Shown here: positions 18,042 to 27,326 of the stretch, in pieces
Layout: each line of letters opens with the position of its first letter
Numbering within the stretch: position 1 is the first letter of the stretch
Assembly: GCF_015206995.1 (NCBI RefSeq)
Contig: NZ_JADEXR010000003.1
Location: 43,404 to 107,403, forward strand
Length of the DNA stretch: 64,000 nucleotides
From: an aff. Roholtiella sp. LEGE 12411
Lineage (GTDB): Bacteria; Cyanobacteriota; Cyanobacteriia; Cyanobacteriales; Nostocaceae
Direction of reading: 5' to 3'
The notes under the pieces: generated by a model
What the model saw: the letters and a program-made list of their open reading frames with translations, nothing else
What the model was told of the DNA's origin: nothing
Database searches by the model: none
Translations under genes and position numbers: made by a program

Positions 18042-20048
18042 TTACTCATCATCTTCTGATTCCTCTACCCACTCAGGTGTAGTCATGGAGTCAGAAAACT
18101 CTGTGGCGTCATCTGTGAAGCGGATAACTTGTCCATTAAAAAATTCAGCTAACCGCTGAGCTGCGATCGCTACTTCATCAGGTTCCCAATTAGCTACGGA
18201 TGTTTGGGGTTGCGCTTGCGGCAAAGTTTGCACACCATTTCCATTACTTGCTACTGACTCGGTTTTTGGTGGTGGAGTTGCTGGGTGTGGTACTGACGCT
18301 GGAGGCGGTATTTGGCCGTTGTAACTGGGAGTAGGTGGCTGCTGAATGCGAGTAGAGTCTTTTGGTGGAGGAGCTTTTCTAGCTGAGGTAGGAGTTACAG
18401 AGCTTACTTGTTCGAGATTCACCTGAACTTCACGCCCAAAAGTCTGCTGGAAAGCTGTCTTCATCATCGGGAGATCAGATTTAAGTGTTTCATACCATTT
18501 AGGCCCTTTGACAGCAATACGCGCTACAGTACCGTTAAACTCTATTAGTTGGCACATTTGCCCTAGTAAAGCTTTCCTGGAAGGCATGGGAAAATTAGCA
18601 CGCACCTGTTGCCAAATCTGAGTTAAGTCATACTCTGCTGCTCCAACAACTTCTGAGGTTACTGGTTCAATTCTTGCAGATGGCAAAGTAACAGATACAG
18701 TTTCTGGGCTAGATACTATAACTGAGTTGGTATCAGAAGTATGATTTATTTGCGGTTCATCTGACGCAGATGAAGGGATGGGATGATTTTGGACGACTGC
18801 TAAGTGATGGTTTGGGGACAAAGAATTTTGATTTCTTTGCGGTTCAGCTAAAGACGCAGAAAAGACTGCGTGATTTTTCGGAACTGCTGGAGGATAGGAA
18901 GATACAGCAGGTGTGTTGACTCGCTGTGAGATAGTTGAGGCTTGTGGCTGAATATTCGTCGCACTGGGTAACAATCCTAGTAATGTTACCTCCAACCACA
19001 AACGTGGCTGAGTCGTATTTTTAATTTGCACTTCAGATGTTCGCAGGTGTTGCTGTCCTGCCAAAATAGTACTCATGTCCAACTTTTGGGAAAACTCAAC
19101 CAGTGCTATCCAGGTTTGGCGAGTGCAAGGAACTAAATCGTGGCGGTTAGGTGCAGTTTTAGCAATAAGTAAATCACGGTAGAAAGCGGCGAGGTTTTGG
19201 AGAATAGTTAACGGTTCTCGACCAAGATCTAGGATTTTACGAGTGCAATCCAGAACGGCTTCTGGGTTATCTTGAGCGATCGCCTCTAACAGTGCTAATA
19301 AGTCCCGTTCACTCACCGTACCGACTAAATCCCAAACTCTGTCTGGTGTCACCTCACCCGATAATAAAGCTAATTGGTCGAGCAGACTTTCGGCATCTCG
19401 CAATCCTCCCTGAGCAATTTGGCCTACTAAAGTAACAGCATCAGGAGAAATAGTAATATTTTCTTTAAGAGCGATCGCGCTTAAATGCCTGACCATCGCC
19501 TCTAACTGAATGCGTCTAAAATCAAACCGCTGACAGCGCGAAATAATAGTCGGCAATACTCGCTGTGCATCGGTTGTAGCCAAGACAAAAACTACGTGCT
19601 TCGGTGGTTCTTCTAGTGTTTTTAATAGCGCATTGAAGGCTTGGGTACTGAGCATGTGGCATTCATCCACCACATAAACCTTGTAGCGACATTGCACAGG
19701 AGCAAACTGCGCCTTTTCAATAAGTTCGCGGATATTATCGACACCAGTATTGCTGGCAGCGTCGATTTCAATTACATCTAGGGAGTAACCTTTAGTGATT
19801 CCCTGACAAACATCGCACACGCCGCAGGGTTCCGCAGTGGGTTTGTCACTTTTGAGACAATTAAGAGATTTTGCCAAAATGCGGGCGCTAGAAGTTTTCC
19901 CTGTACCTCTTGGGCCAGTGAACAAATAGGCGGGGGCGATTTTGGCTGTACGAATCGCGTTTGTGAGGGTGGTAGCGATCGCCTCTTGACCAACCAGTTC
20001 AGCAAAACTTTTTGGGCGATACTTGTGGTGCAGGGGTTCGTAAGACAT
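18042..20048 (-). CDS. dnaX: DNA polymerase III subunits gamma and tau
   Basis: The 668-residue clamp-loader ATPase starts MSYEPLHHKYRPKSF. Walker A GPRGTGKT covers residues 45-52, and zinc-module cysteines are at 64, 75, 78 and 81. Walker B is VVDECHML, sensor 1 is FVLATTD, and the SRC motif follows. After about residue 360 comes a Pro/Ser-rich linker and a C-terminal part typical of tau-like extensions. No intein is present, unlike some cyanobacterial dnaX-related polymerase genes. No slippery A-run for programmed frameshifting was noticed. It is convergent with mgdA. Confidence 0.96.
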   Translation of the reverse strand: MSYEPLHHKYRPKSFAELVGQEAIATTLTNAIRTAKIAPAYLFTGPRGTGKTSSARILAKSLNCLKSDKPTAEPCGVCDVCQGITKGYSLDVIEIDAASNTGVDNIRELIEKAQFAPVQCRYKVYVVDECHMLSTQAFNALLKTLEEPPKHVVFVLATTDAQRVLPTIISRCQRFDFRRIQLEAMVRHLSAIALKENITISPDAVTLVGQIAQGGLRDAESLLDQLALLSGEVTPDRVWDLVGTVSERDLLALLEAIAQDNPEAVLDCTRKILDLGREPLTILQNLAAFYRDLLIAKTAPNRHDLVPCTRQTWIALVEFSQKLDMSTILAGQQHLRTSEVQIKNTTQPRLWLEVTLLGLLPSATNIQPQASTISQRVNTPAVSSYPPAVPKNHAVFSASLAEPQRNQNSLSPNHHLAVVQNHPIPSSASDEPQINHTSDTNSVIVSSPETVSVTLPSARIEPVTSEVVGAAEYDLTQIWQQVRANFPMPSRKALLGQMCQLIEFNGTVARIAVKGPKWYETLKSDLPMMKTAFQQTFGREVQVNLEQVSSVTPTSARKAPPPKDSTRIQQPPTPSYNGQIPPPASVPHPATPPPKTESVASNGNGVQTLPQAQPQTSVANWEPDEVAIAAQRLAEFFNGQVIRFTDDATEFSDSMTTPEWVEESEDDE

Positions 20049-20290
20049 GGAAAAATAGACTTCAATGCCTTGTAACGTTGATTAGTAGCACCGAGTCGAG
20101 TTGTAGGATTTAACTATTTTAACTAATTCCACCAGAAGTCTGCCGCTATAAATATACTCACTTGGCGCTGCTTTGTAGATATTGTCATACCCTAGAAGAA
20201 ATCAGGATAATTCCCGCCTACAGATTTTATTGATGGGAGCAAGGTTATGATACAGTGCGATCGCTACAATCTTAGGGTAAGCAATACTCA

Positions 20291-20986
20291 ATGGTGCAGC
20301 AAATGCTCAGGCGGCTAGTTCAGTGGCTCAAAAGGCTTTTTCAACGCTTGTTTGGTGGAAAACAGACTGCCTCAAAAGCTAGGAGGGATGTGCAAAAAGA
20401 ACCAGCACCACCCCTAACTGATACGGATTTGGAGTTTCTATTCAATGAACTTTTACAAGGAGTACATCAGGCAAGAGGGCAAGCGTGGGCACTGAAGTGG
20501 CTGCATAATATTGAACATCGCATTCCAACTGAACGCTGGATTGAATGGTTACGGCGCTTTGGCGAAAGATTGCTAGCATCACCTACACCTAATAATGAAA
20601 TAGCTGCGCGGTTGGTACAACTAGGTGAGTTGGGCGTCGGAGAAATCGGAGACGTTGCCTATGATATTGGTATGCAAATGCTGACACGTAATCAAGGCGA
20701 ACCAATTTGGGAATATGAAGAGCCAGATACTCTTAGCATGATGCCATCTGAAGAAACCTCACCAACCCTAATAGAACTAGATGCCACAGAAAACCTTTCA
20801 GAGGAAGAATACCAAAGCGTCACCATAGAAGAGTTGTTTGTGATGTTGCAGCAGGATAAGAACCTATGCCAGCAAATGGCCCAACAACTCGCAATTGAAA
20901 CAGATGATCCACAAATTATTGTCGATGCATTGTTAAATCAGTTTTATGCTGCTAGTCAATCAACTACAGAGCAAACAGAAACTTGA
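20291..20986 (+). CDS. N-terminal-domain paralogue of the adjacent TPR-CHAT protein
   Basis: This 231-residue protein has no known family. Residues 1-135 align well with the start of the protein encoded at 21208: basic amphipathic helix with RR.FG.KQT, then L.D.DLE.LF..LL.GVHQ.RGQ, ERWI.WL..FGE and VQLGEL.VG.IGD.AYDIG. Residues ~180-220 (EELFVMLQQDKNL...LAIETDD) also match a ~40-residue piece of that protein before its TPR array. It lacks TPR and CHAT. Upstream sequences share GCTACAATCT, so the duplication included the leader. It may be a partner or regulator of the CHAT protein. Confidence 0.85.
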   Translation: MVQQMLRRLVQWLKRLFQRLFGGKQTASKARRDVQKEPAPPLTDTDLEFLFNELLQGVHQARGQAWALKWLHNIEHRIPTERWIEWLRRFGERLLASPTPNNEIAARLVQLGELGVGEIGDVAYDIGMQMLTRNQGEPIWEYEEPDTLSMMPSEETSPTLIELDATENLSEEEYQSVTIEELFVMLQQDKNLCQQMAQQLAIETDDPQIIVDALLNQFYAASQSTTEQTET

Positions 20987-21207
20987 CTAATTCAGTAAAT
21001 ACTCAGGAATGTTGAGTGCTGAGTATTTATTCTCCCCCTGCTCTGTTGATTCCCTGTGACAACTGTCTCAGGGCAACTACTAATTAAGTTTTATGTATTT
21101 TTTGCCAGTTATGACGACAGTGTTATCCATATATAGTGGGTTTTTACGTAATTCATGAGTTTTTTAACACAACGATGGCTACAATCTAGGAGAAACAAAA
21201 TCCAAGA

Positions 21208-24200
21208 GTGCGGCAGATGCTCAGGCGGCTATTGCATTGGCTAAATAGATATTGGAGGCGCCCCTTTGGCAGTAAGCAAACTCGTTCTCTAAAGGGTGCA
21301 AGGCGACACAAGGTCGTAAGACCGCTACCAGAACTAACCAATGCGGATCTGGAACAATTATTTGCCCAGTTGTTGGAAGGTGTGCATCAAGAACGAGGAC
21401 AGCAATGGGTATTAAGTTATCTGCGGCAAGTAGAAAATCGCGTTCCGGCTGAGCGCTGGATAAATTGGTTGCAGATGTTTGGCGAAACATTGGTAAATTC
21501 ACGCACACCGAATCATCAGTTAGCAACGCGGATGGTGCAACTAGGTGAATTAGATGTTGGTAAAATAGGGGATTTAGCCTATGACATTGGTACACGGTTA
21601 TTGATGCAGAATTTACCCACAGAAAACTTACTACCCATAGACTATGAGGACAACAAGGTACAAACCGATGAAGAAACTTTATCAACATCTCCTGGGCAAG
21701 AACTGATCCGCAGCTTAGGCGAACAGTTATGGGAATATGATGATGAAATTGCCGAAACAGTAGCACCAGCACTCGAAAATGCAGATGTAGAGGAAAGATT
21801 GACGGATAACTTAGAGGAAATAAGAGGGGAGTCTGAAGAGGTAGATACTCAAATTGCAGAACCAGCAGGTTTCCTCCTTCCCACACAAGAAGATTCAATC
21901 ACCAACTTAGGTGAACTAAGATGGGGGTATGAAGAGGAGGTTGCTCCAACTCCAAAATCATCAGCAAGATCAGCAAATATTATCACTCCAACTGAAGCAA
22001 CCTCAGATAACTCATTGGTAAATTTAGAACTAGATGTGGCGTATGCTTTAGATGAGTTGTGGGTAAGGTTAGATGAGAGTACTAATTTAGTCCAAAAGCT
22101 GGCTTCTAATCTGGCAATTCAAACGGGCAATACCCCAAGTATAATTGAGCAGCAGACCTATCAATCAAATGCTGTTACTTCAGATCAATCATGGTTTTAC
22201 CAAGGTCTTCAGCAAGCTAAAACTGGTGATTTGTTAGGAGCGATCGCCTCTTACGACAAAGCCATAGAACTTCAACCAAATAATCACGAATATTGGTTTA
22301 ACCGAGCCTTAACGCTGTTTCATTTAGAACGTTTTACCGAAGCACTCGCAGCTTATGAAAGAGCAATAGAACTGAAACCCAACTTTTACAAAGCTTGGCA
22401 TAAACATGGTGGAACTCTGGGAGAATTAGGAAACTTTGAACAAGCGATCGCTTCTTTCGATCAAGCCATACAAATCAAGCCGGACTACCCAGAAGCTTGG
22501 TCTAGCAGGGGTTTAGCACTACTAAAATTAGGATGGCTGAAGGAGGCAATTGCTAGTTACGACCAAGCGCTAAATCTGCAACCAGAAGACCAAGAAAACT
22601 GGTATTACCGAGGTATCGCCCTGGCTGTAGGCGAACAATATGAACAAGCGATCGCATCTTACGACAAAGCACTAGAAATTCAACCAGAATTCCACGAAGT
22701 CTGGATCGACCGGGGTGTAGTCCTGTTTAATTTAGGAAAGTGGTCAGAAGCGATCGCCTCTTGGGACAGAGCACTCTCAGACCAACCCGATTTTTACTTA
22801 GCCTGGTATAACAGAGGTATAGCTTTAGACAATTTAGGACACCGCGAAGAAGCGATCGCCTCCTATGGCCAAGCCATACACATTAAACCCGACTTTCACT
22901 TGGCTTGGTACAACCAGGCGATCGCACTGTTTCATTTAGAACAATTTACCGAAGCGATCGCCTGCTATGACAAAGCTTTGCAAATCAAACAAGACTATTG
23001 GGAAGCTTGGATAGGTCGGGGGACTGCTGCGGGATATTTAGTTAACACTGACGCATTGGTGAGCGAGAGTACCGCCCTGCAACAAGGAGGCTATGAGGGA
23101 AAATTAGCAAGTTATGAGGAAGGATTAAAACATCTGCGCCCAGATACCCACCCAGAAGGTTGGGGTAGATTACATCTGGCGATCGGCAATACTTATTACG
23201 ATCAAGGAAAGAAAAATCCTAAACCCCGCAACGATTGGCGCAAAGCTGTAGCTGAATATCATCAGGCGTTGCTAACCCTCACATCAGAAGATTTTGCTTT
23301 GTTGCATCTGGAGGTTTTGCAATCTCTGAGCAAAGTGCTTGTGGGTTTGGGACAAACAACACAAGTACCAGAATTACAACAACGCGGTAAAGATTTATTG
23401 CAACAATTGCTGAGTGAAGCAACTCGCTCTGATGAAACTAAAAAACAGCTCGCTTTGAAATTTTCCGGCTTTAGTCAATTAGCAGTTGATTTAGCTGTGG
23501 AGTCTGGTGATTTGGTGGAAGCCTGGGAAATGGCAGAACAAGGCAAAAATGCTTGTTTAAATTGGCTACTTTTTGGTTGGAGTGACGAGATTTCCTCACT
23601 CCATTATGGCGCAGTTCAACAACTGCTTAATCCCACAACAGCGATTGTTTATTGGCATATCAGCCCAGCCGCCTTACACACCTTCATTCTTAAAGACGGA
23701 GCGCCATCACCGATTTTGCTCTTTACACCCATACAAGATGTAGGAACAATATCTTCAGGTGAAGCTACTGTACGTCTAAATGAATTACCACTACCCGAAG
23801 CAGTAAGACGCTTAGTTGAATTTGAAGATTGGCTGGAAGATTGGCATCAACAATATCAAGAATATAGTACCGCTGAAGACAAAGAAAGTAAAGGTAAACA
23901 TTCCTGGCGAGTGGAGATGGAACAAAGACTATTGCATCTGAAAAAAATCTTAAATATTTCCACAATTGTACAGGAGCTTGAAGGCATCACCCAACTGATT
24001 TTAATTCTGCATCGAGACTTACACAGATTACCTATTCATGCACTTTTCAATCTTTCTTTTCTATCCCAAGAAGAGTTACCTAATGTAGAGTCAAATTTCA
24101 CAATTACTTATTTGCCTAGCGCCAAAGTAGGTTTGTCAATAGAAACCAGAGACATTATACCTTGGAATCATCAGTTATTACTTAGTGTTGAATATCCCAA

Positions 24201-24885
24201 TAGTGCAGGTTATCCACCACTGAAATTTGCCAAACTTGAATCTGAAATTGTGAGCCAGATGTTCAATAATCCCCAGCGGCTTCAGGAAAAACAAGCCACG
24301 AAAAGTTTTGTGGAAAATGCTTTATTGAATGATTACAACATATTTCATTTTACTGGTCATGTAACTAATAATTTTAGTGAGCCTAAAAAATCACAATTGG
24401 CATTAGCAGATGAAGACAAACTGACCTTAGAAGAAATCCGCCAAAAAAATCTAGCAAGTTTTAACCTTGTTACCCTATCTGCTTGTGAAAATGTAAGTAC
24501 TACTAGCCATAATATCAGCACTGAATATGTGAGTTTAGTCAGTAGTTTCATGAGTGGCGGAGTTCCTCATATACTTAGTACTCTTTGGACTATAGAATCA
24601 TCTGCAAGCGCCTTAGTGATCATAGAGTTTTACCGAAGATTACAGCCCAAAAAATCGGCAGTTACTGCTTTAGATGAAGCAACAATATGGCTAAAAGAAC
24701 TAACTGCTGGAGAACTGACAAAATGGTATGAAGATTTATTGGATAATCTGCAAGTAGAGGAATTAAGAATTAAAGCTTACTTAGCAACCCAATTATATAG
24801 AAGTAGTAAAATGGTATCAGATAAAAAGCTTTATAATCATCCTTACTATTGGGCAGCATTTACAATTACTGGTAAGCCAAATTAA
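21208..24885 (+). CDS. TPR-CHAT protein (caspase-like protease fold)
   Basis: The 1225-residue protein starts at GTG. In order it has a basic amphipathic N-terminus and a ~130-residue domain shared with the preceding gene, then an acidic linker to about 270. A small domain (about 275-310) follows, then about eight 34-residue TPRs (about 331-610). A helical region leads to a C-terminal CHAT domain. CHAT is a caspase-clan peptidase fold. The expected dyad is present: His1051 in FHFTGH and Cys1093 in LSACEN. TPR-CHAT proteins act as proteases in some defence and cell-death systems. Activity here is inferred. HIP1 octamers recur every 102 bases in the TPR array. Confidence 0.92.
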   Translation: MRQMLRRLLHWLNRYWRRPFGSKQTRSLKGARRHKVVRPLPELTNADLEQLFAQLLEGVHQERGQQWVLSYLRQVENRVPAERWINWLQMFGETLVNSRTPNHQLATRMVQLGELDVGKIGDLAYDIGTRLLMQNLPTENLLPIDYEDNKVQTDEETLSTSPGQELIRSLGEQLWEYDDEIAETVAPALENADVEERLTDNLEEIRGESEEVDTQIAEPAGFLLPTQEDSITNLGELRWGYEEEVAPTPKSSARSANIITPTEATSDNSLVNLELDVAYALDELWVRLDESTNLVQKLASNLAIQTGNTPSIIEQQTYQSNAVTSDQSWFYQGLQQAKTGDLLGAIASYDKAIELQPNNHEYWFNRALTLFHLERFTEALAAYERAIELKPNFYKAWHKHGGTLGELGNFEQAIASFDQAIQIKPDYPEAWSSRGLALLKLGWLKEAIASYDQALNLQPEDQENWYYRGIALAVGEQYEQAIASYDKALEIQPEFHEVWIDRGVVLFNLGKWSEAIASWDRALSDQPDFYLAWYNRGIALDNLGHREEAIASYGQAIHIKPDFHLAWYNQAIALFHLEQFTEAIACYDKALQIKQDYWEAWIGRGTAAGYLVNTDALVSESTALQQGGYEGKLASYEEGLKHLRPDTHPEGWGRLHLAIGNTYYDQGKKNPKPRNDWRKAVAEYHQALLTLTSEDFALLHLEVLQSLSKVLVGLGQTTQVPELQQRGKDLLQQLLSEATRSDETKKQLALKFSGFSQLAVDLAVESGDLVEAWEMAEQGKNACLNWLLFGWSDEISSLHYGAVQQLLNPTTAIVYWHISPAALHTFILKDGAPSPILLFTPIQDVGTISSGEATVRLNELPLPEAVRRLVEFEDWLEDWHQQYQEYSTAEDKESKGKHSWRVEMEQRLLHLKKILNISTIVQELEGITQLILILHRDLHRLPIHALFNLSFLSQEELPNVESNFTITYLPSAKVGLSIETRDIIPWNHQLLLSVEYPNSAGYPPLKFAKLESEIVSQMFNNPQRLQEKQATKSFVENALLNDYNIFHFTGHVTNNFSEPKKSQLALADEDKLTLEEIRQKNLASFNLVTLSACENVSTTSHNISTEYVSLVSSFMSGGVPHILSTLWTIESSASALVIIEFYRRLQPKKSAVTALDEATIWLKELTAGELTKWYEDLLDNLQVEELRIKAYLATQLYRSSKMVSDKKLYNHPYYWAAFTITGKPN

Positions 24886-25013
24886 GTTGAAAATTTTCTC
24901 CTCTAACCTTTGAGAGAGATGAAAATTATTCCAAGAGGCTGATGAAAATTAGAGTAAAAAATGCAGTAATAGTATTATTACATTTGTTAAGAAATAGTTT
25001 TCTCTATAGACCT

Positions 25014-25469
25014 ATGGAAAGCCAAGTACAACAACAAGAATATGTTGATGCTACCTCACCAAAGAGTGTGACAACAATTCAAGGCTCAGAACTAGGAAAT
25101 TTGTCAACCATACCAATTGCTCAAAAATCTAATAACCAAGTATCTGAAATTGGGAGAAGAATTTCTAACTTTTTGGAACGTCTGCCGGAATACGTAATCA
25201 GATTTGTCAATGAATATAAGCTACCAGTTATTAGCTTCGCCTTGCTTGTGGTGGGGGTTACTAGTCTCAGAATACTACTGGCAATAGTAGACGCAATAAA
25301 TGATATTCCGCTAGTTTCTCCAATCTTTGAATTGATTGGAATTGGTTATGTAACTTGGTCTGTTTATCGCTATTTCTTCAAAGCTTCCACTCGCCAAGAA
25401 TTAGCCGCAGAAATGCGCTCCATTAAAGAGCAAATTGTGGGCGAAAATGTTTCAGAACCAACGAGCTAA
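25014..25469 (+). CDS. CAAD domain-containing membrane protein
   Basis: The CAAD domain (cyanobacterial aminoacyl-tRNA synthetase appended domain) anchors proteins to thylakoid membranes and also exists alone, as here. Visible features are LPEYVIRFVNEYKLPV, a first helix with SFALLVVGVTSLRILLAIV, and IPLVSPIFELIGIGYVTWSVYRYF as the second, then the RQELAAEM tail. The start at ATG 25014 (MESQVQQQ) is preferred because family members begin this way. An upstream in-frame ATG at 24942 with AAGAGG before it would add 24 residues. It follows the CHAT gene on the same strand. Confidence 0.85.
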   Translation: MESQVQQQEYVDATSPKSVTTIQGSELGNLSTIPIAQKSNNQVSEIGRRISNFLERLPEYVIRFVNEYKLPVISFALLVVGVTSLRILLAIVDAINDIPLVSPIFELIGIGYVTWSVYRYFFKASTRQELAAEMRSIKEQIVGENVSEPTS

Positions 25470-25488
25470 CCGCAGCATGGAAATAAAG

Positions 25489-25510
25489 CAAAAAGCTTGT
25501 GCTTTTTTTG
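25489..25510 (+). terminator. Probable terminator after the CAAD gene
   Basis: AAAAGC-TTGT-GCTTTT forms a hairpin extending into a run of seven T. It lies 20 bases after the CAAD stop. Confidence 0.55.
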
Positions 25511-25847
25511 CGATTTTCTTCTATACAAAATTGGTGCGGAATGTGAGTTAAAAGAGCAGTTAATAAAGCATGTCTACCTTAGAGACTTGGCAAATTATCT
25601 AAGTAGTCATGCTTTTGCACTATTGTTTTAATTAAGTGGATTATTAATTGTAAGTGCCATATCTGCGTTCATCTGCTTAGCTTATAAGTAGCGTTTTGCT
25701 CACTAGCAATTTGCTGAATTAGGGTTTTGGTGTTTCATTTGGCGAGATAGAAAAAAAGAGATTTTACGAGTAACCTTGAAAGGGCTAGTCCTAACTTCAA
25801 TTCAGCAATGCCCTTATTTTAACCGTAAATTCCCAACTCCTCAAAGT
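25511..25847. other. Intergenic region with an interspersed repeat
   Basis: From about 25750 the sequence GAGATTTTACGAG..CCTTGAAAGGGCTAGTCCT appears. Close copies lie at 29353-29388 and, inverted, at 48451-48490. The right part, AGGGC...GCCCT (25781-25813), is an imperfect inverted repeat. No gene is seen. Confidence 0.55.
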
Positions 25848-26675
25848 TTAAGGAACTACCAGTTGATATAGTTGTTTTGTCCCTAACGGTGTTAACACTG
25901 TAGCTTCTACTTTGCGGTTAGAAGGTAAAGGAACAGTAATATCAAATCTGCCATTTAAATTAACATTTTGAGGCTGTTGATTAATTAACAGTAAATTTAC
26001 CGGATCAACAGTACCAACAATCTGAACTCGTCTACCTCTAGCTAAAAGTTGACTAACATTTAAACGAGTATCTTCTCGTAAAGGAATTGCTGGTGAGGGT
26101 GGTTGTCCAGGGATAGTCAGATTTTGAAATCCAGCTTTTACCAGCACTGTTTGTCCTTGAGCAGAGGTAGCTACTACTCCTTTTTTAGTTCCAACACCCA
26201 TTTTCCCGTCATTTTGAACGCTCACGCCAAACTCAGTCCCTCGGACTCCAGCAATGCCAGCTGGGGTTTTAATTTCTACACGAGAGGCATCATGAGTTAG
26301 GGGACGAATTTGTAGGTTTACTTGGCCAGATAGGACTTGTAATTCTGTAATGCGTTGGCCTTTGTTGCCTGTTTCCAGCTTTTTTACGGTTACAGTTGTG
26401 TTTTCAGTAACTTTAACTAAACCAGTAGCTGTATCAATTCCCAGCACTACACTAGAACCTTGTTTAGTGGTGATGGTATCACCAACTGATTTTAATCGCA
26501 TTCCATTGTGGACTGGTTGAGATGTTTGTCCACGGGAATAAATAACTTGTCCGATGGGGCGGCGTACTTCTAGCCAGTGATCACTCTTTACCCTCAGTCG
26601 ATCAGCTGCTAAAGCATGATAAGCAATCACTAACCCAACCATAACCACCATCAAACCTACCCACCAAGCTTTCAT
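25848..26675 (-). CDS. FecR-domain protein
   Basis: The 275-residue protein has an N-terminal membrane anchor (about residues 4-22). A FecR domain follows, with GDTITTKQGSSVVLGID, TVKKLETGNKGQ and a TPAGIAGVRGTEFGV stretch. The C-terminal region is beta-rich and repetitive. In Gram-negative bacteria FecR proteins sense periplasmic signals. In cyanobacteria standalone FecR-domain proteins often neighbour CHASE2 cyclases or kinases. The order here (cyclase, small secreted protein, FecR on one strand) fits such a signalling unit. The role is inferred. Confidence 0.85.
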   Translation of the reverse strand: MKAWWVGLMVVMVGLVIAYHALAADRLRVKSDHWLEVRRPIGQVIYSRGQTSQPVHNGMRLKSVGDTITTKQGSSVVLGIDTATGLVKVTENTTVTVKKLETGNKGQRITELQVLSGQVNLQIRPLTHDASRVEIKTPAGIAGVRGTEFGVSVQNDGKMGVGTKKGVVATSAQGQTVLVKAGFQNLTIPGQPPSPAIPLREDTRLNVSQLLARGRRVQIVGTVDPVNLLLINQQPQNVNLNGRFDITVPLPSNRKVEATVLTPLGTKQLYQLVVP

Positions 26676-26693
26676 AAAACTTTCTACTTTTAC

Positions 26694-27068
26694 TCAATGG
26701 AAATAGACGACTCTTGCATCTAACCCGCGGGATCTCAACACAGAAGATAAACATTCTGCTTCATACCTATTTGCAGATCCTCCAGCATAGACATAAGTAC
26801 CAAGCCTATGGTGTGCTAAAAATGCGTCGGTAACATAACGTCTAACAACATTTAATAACTGCTCTGATTGACCGGGAACAACGACTACATAAGGGCGATT
26901 TGGTACTTTCCCAATGACGATAACATCGCTCTGTCGGAAACTATTAACAGAATTGCTAACTTCTGGCAAGCTTTGAGAAATACATGGGGGTGGTTGTGTC
27001 CAACCCTTACATAACAGTGTGTTCCATAATACAGTTGTGACTATTCCTACAATTAGATATATGTTCAC
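26694..27068 (-). CDS. Small secreted protein with SPOR-like fold pattern
   Basis: The 124-residue protein has a hydrophobic N-terminus (about 3-20) that could be a signal peptide or anchor. The rest reads PYVVVVPG...LLNVVRRYVTDAFLAHHRLGTYVYAGGSANRYEAECL in parts, followed by LRSRGLDARVVYF. The beta-alpha-beta pattern with a GSA..Y.AEC...LR..GLDARVVYF end resembles SPOR-like (peptidoglycan-binding) domains, but this is a pattern call only. Its stop is 18 bases before the FecR gene, so the two are likely co-transcribed. Confidence 0.65.
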   Translation of the reverse strand: MNIYLIVGIVTTVLWNTLLCKGWTQPPPCISQSLPEVSNSVNSFRQSDVIVIGKVPNRPYVVVVPGQSEQLLNVVRRYVTDAFLAHHRLGTYVYAGGSANRYEAECLSSVLRSRGLDARVVYFH

Positions 27069-27110
27069 TTACTTGTACCCTTTTACACTTTAGAGTTTGT
27101 TTGGAAATTT

Positions 27111-27326
27111 TTGGCAAGAGATGCTCACCCGAAATTTTCCATCATAGATGAATATTGTGCAGAGTATAAAAACCTGTTTAAAGAGGTAATAAATTATGAG
27201 TGCTTCAAATATTTACACTTGGGAATAATATCAACGATAAAAAGAAAAGCTTTATCAGAGATAGCTAAGGTGGTAAGTATAAACTCTGCACAGTCATTAC
27301 ATCATTTTCTAGCTAATTTCAGATGA
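27111..27326 (+). pseudogene. IS701-like transposase N-terminal fragment
   Basis: An open stretch of 71 codons reads FSIIDEYCAEYKNLFKEV, then FKYLHLGIIST.KRKALSEIAKVV and LHHFLANF. This is the recognisable start of IS701-type DDE transposases. The conserved text breaks off at the stop, and no catalytic DDE region follows. Its 3' end overlaps the last codons of the opposite-strand cyclase gene. It is a decayed remnant, probably from an element that once landed between the cyclase and its downstream genes. Confidence 0.75.

Noticed and set aside
21221..21898. Minus-strand 225-codon frame inside the CHAT gene
   Set aside because: Antisense shadow of the conserved N-terminal domain.
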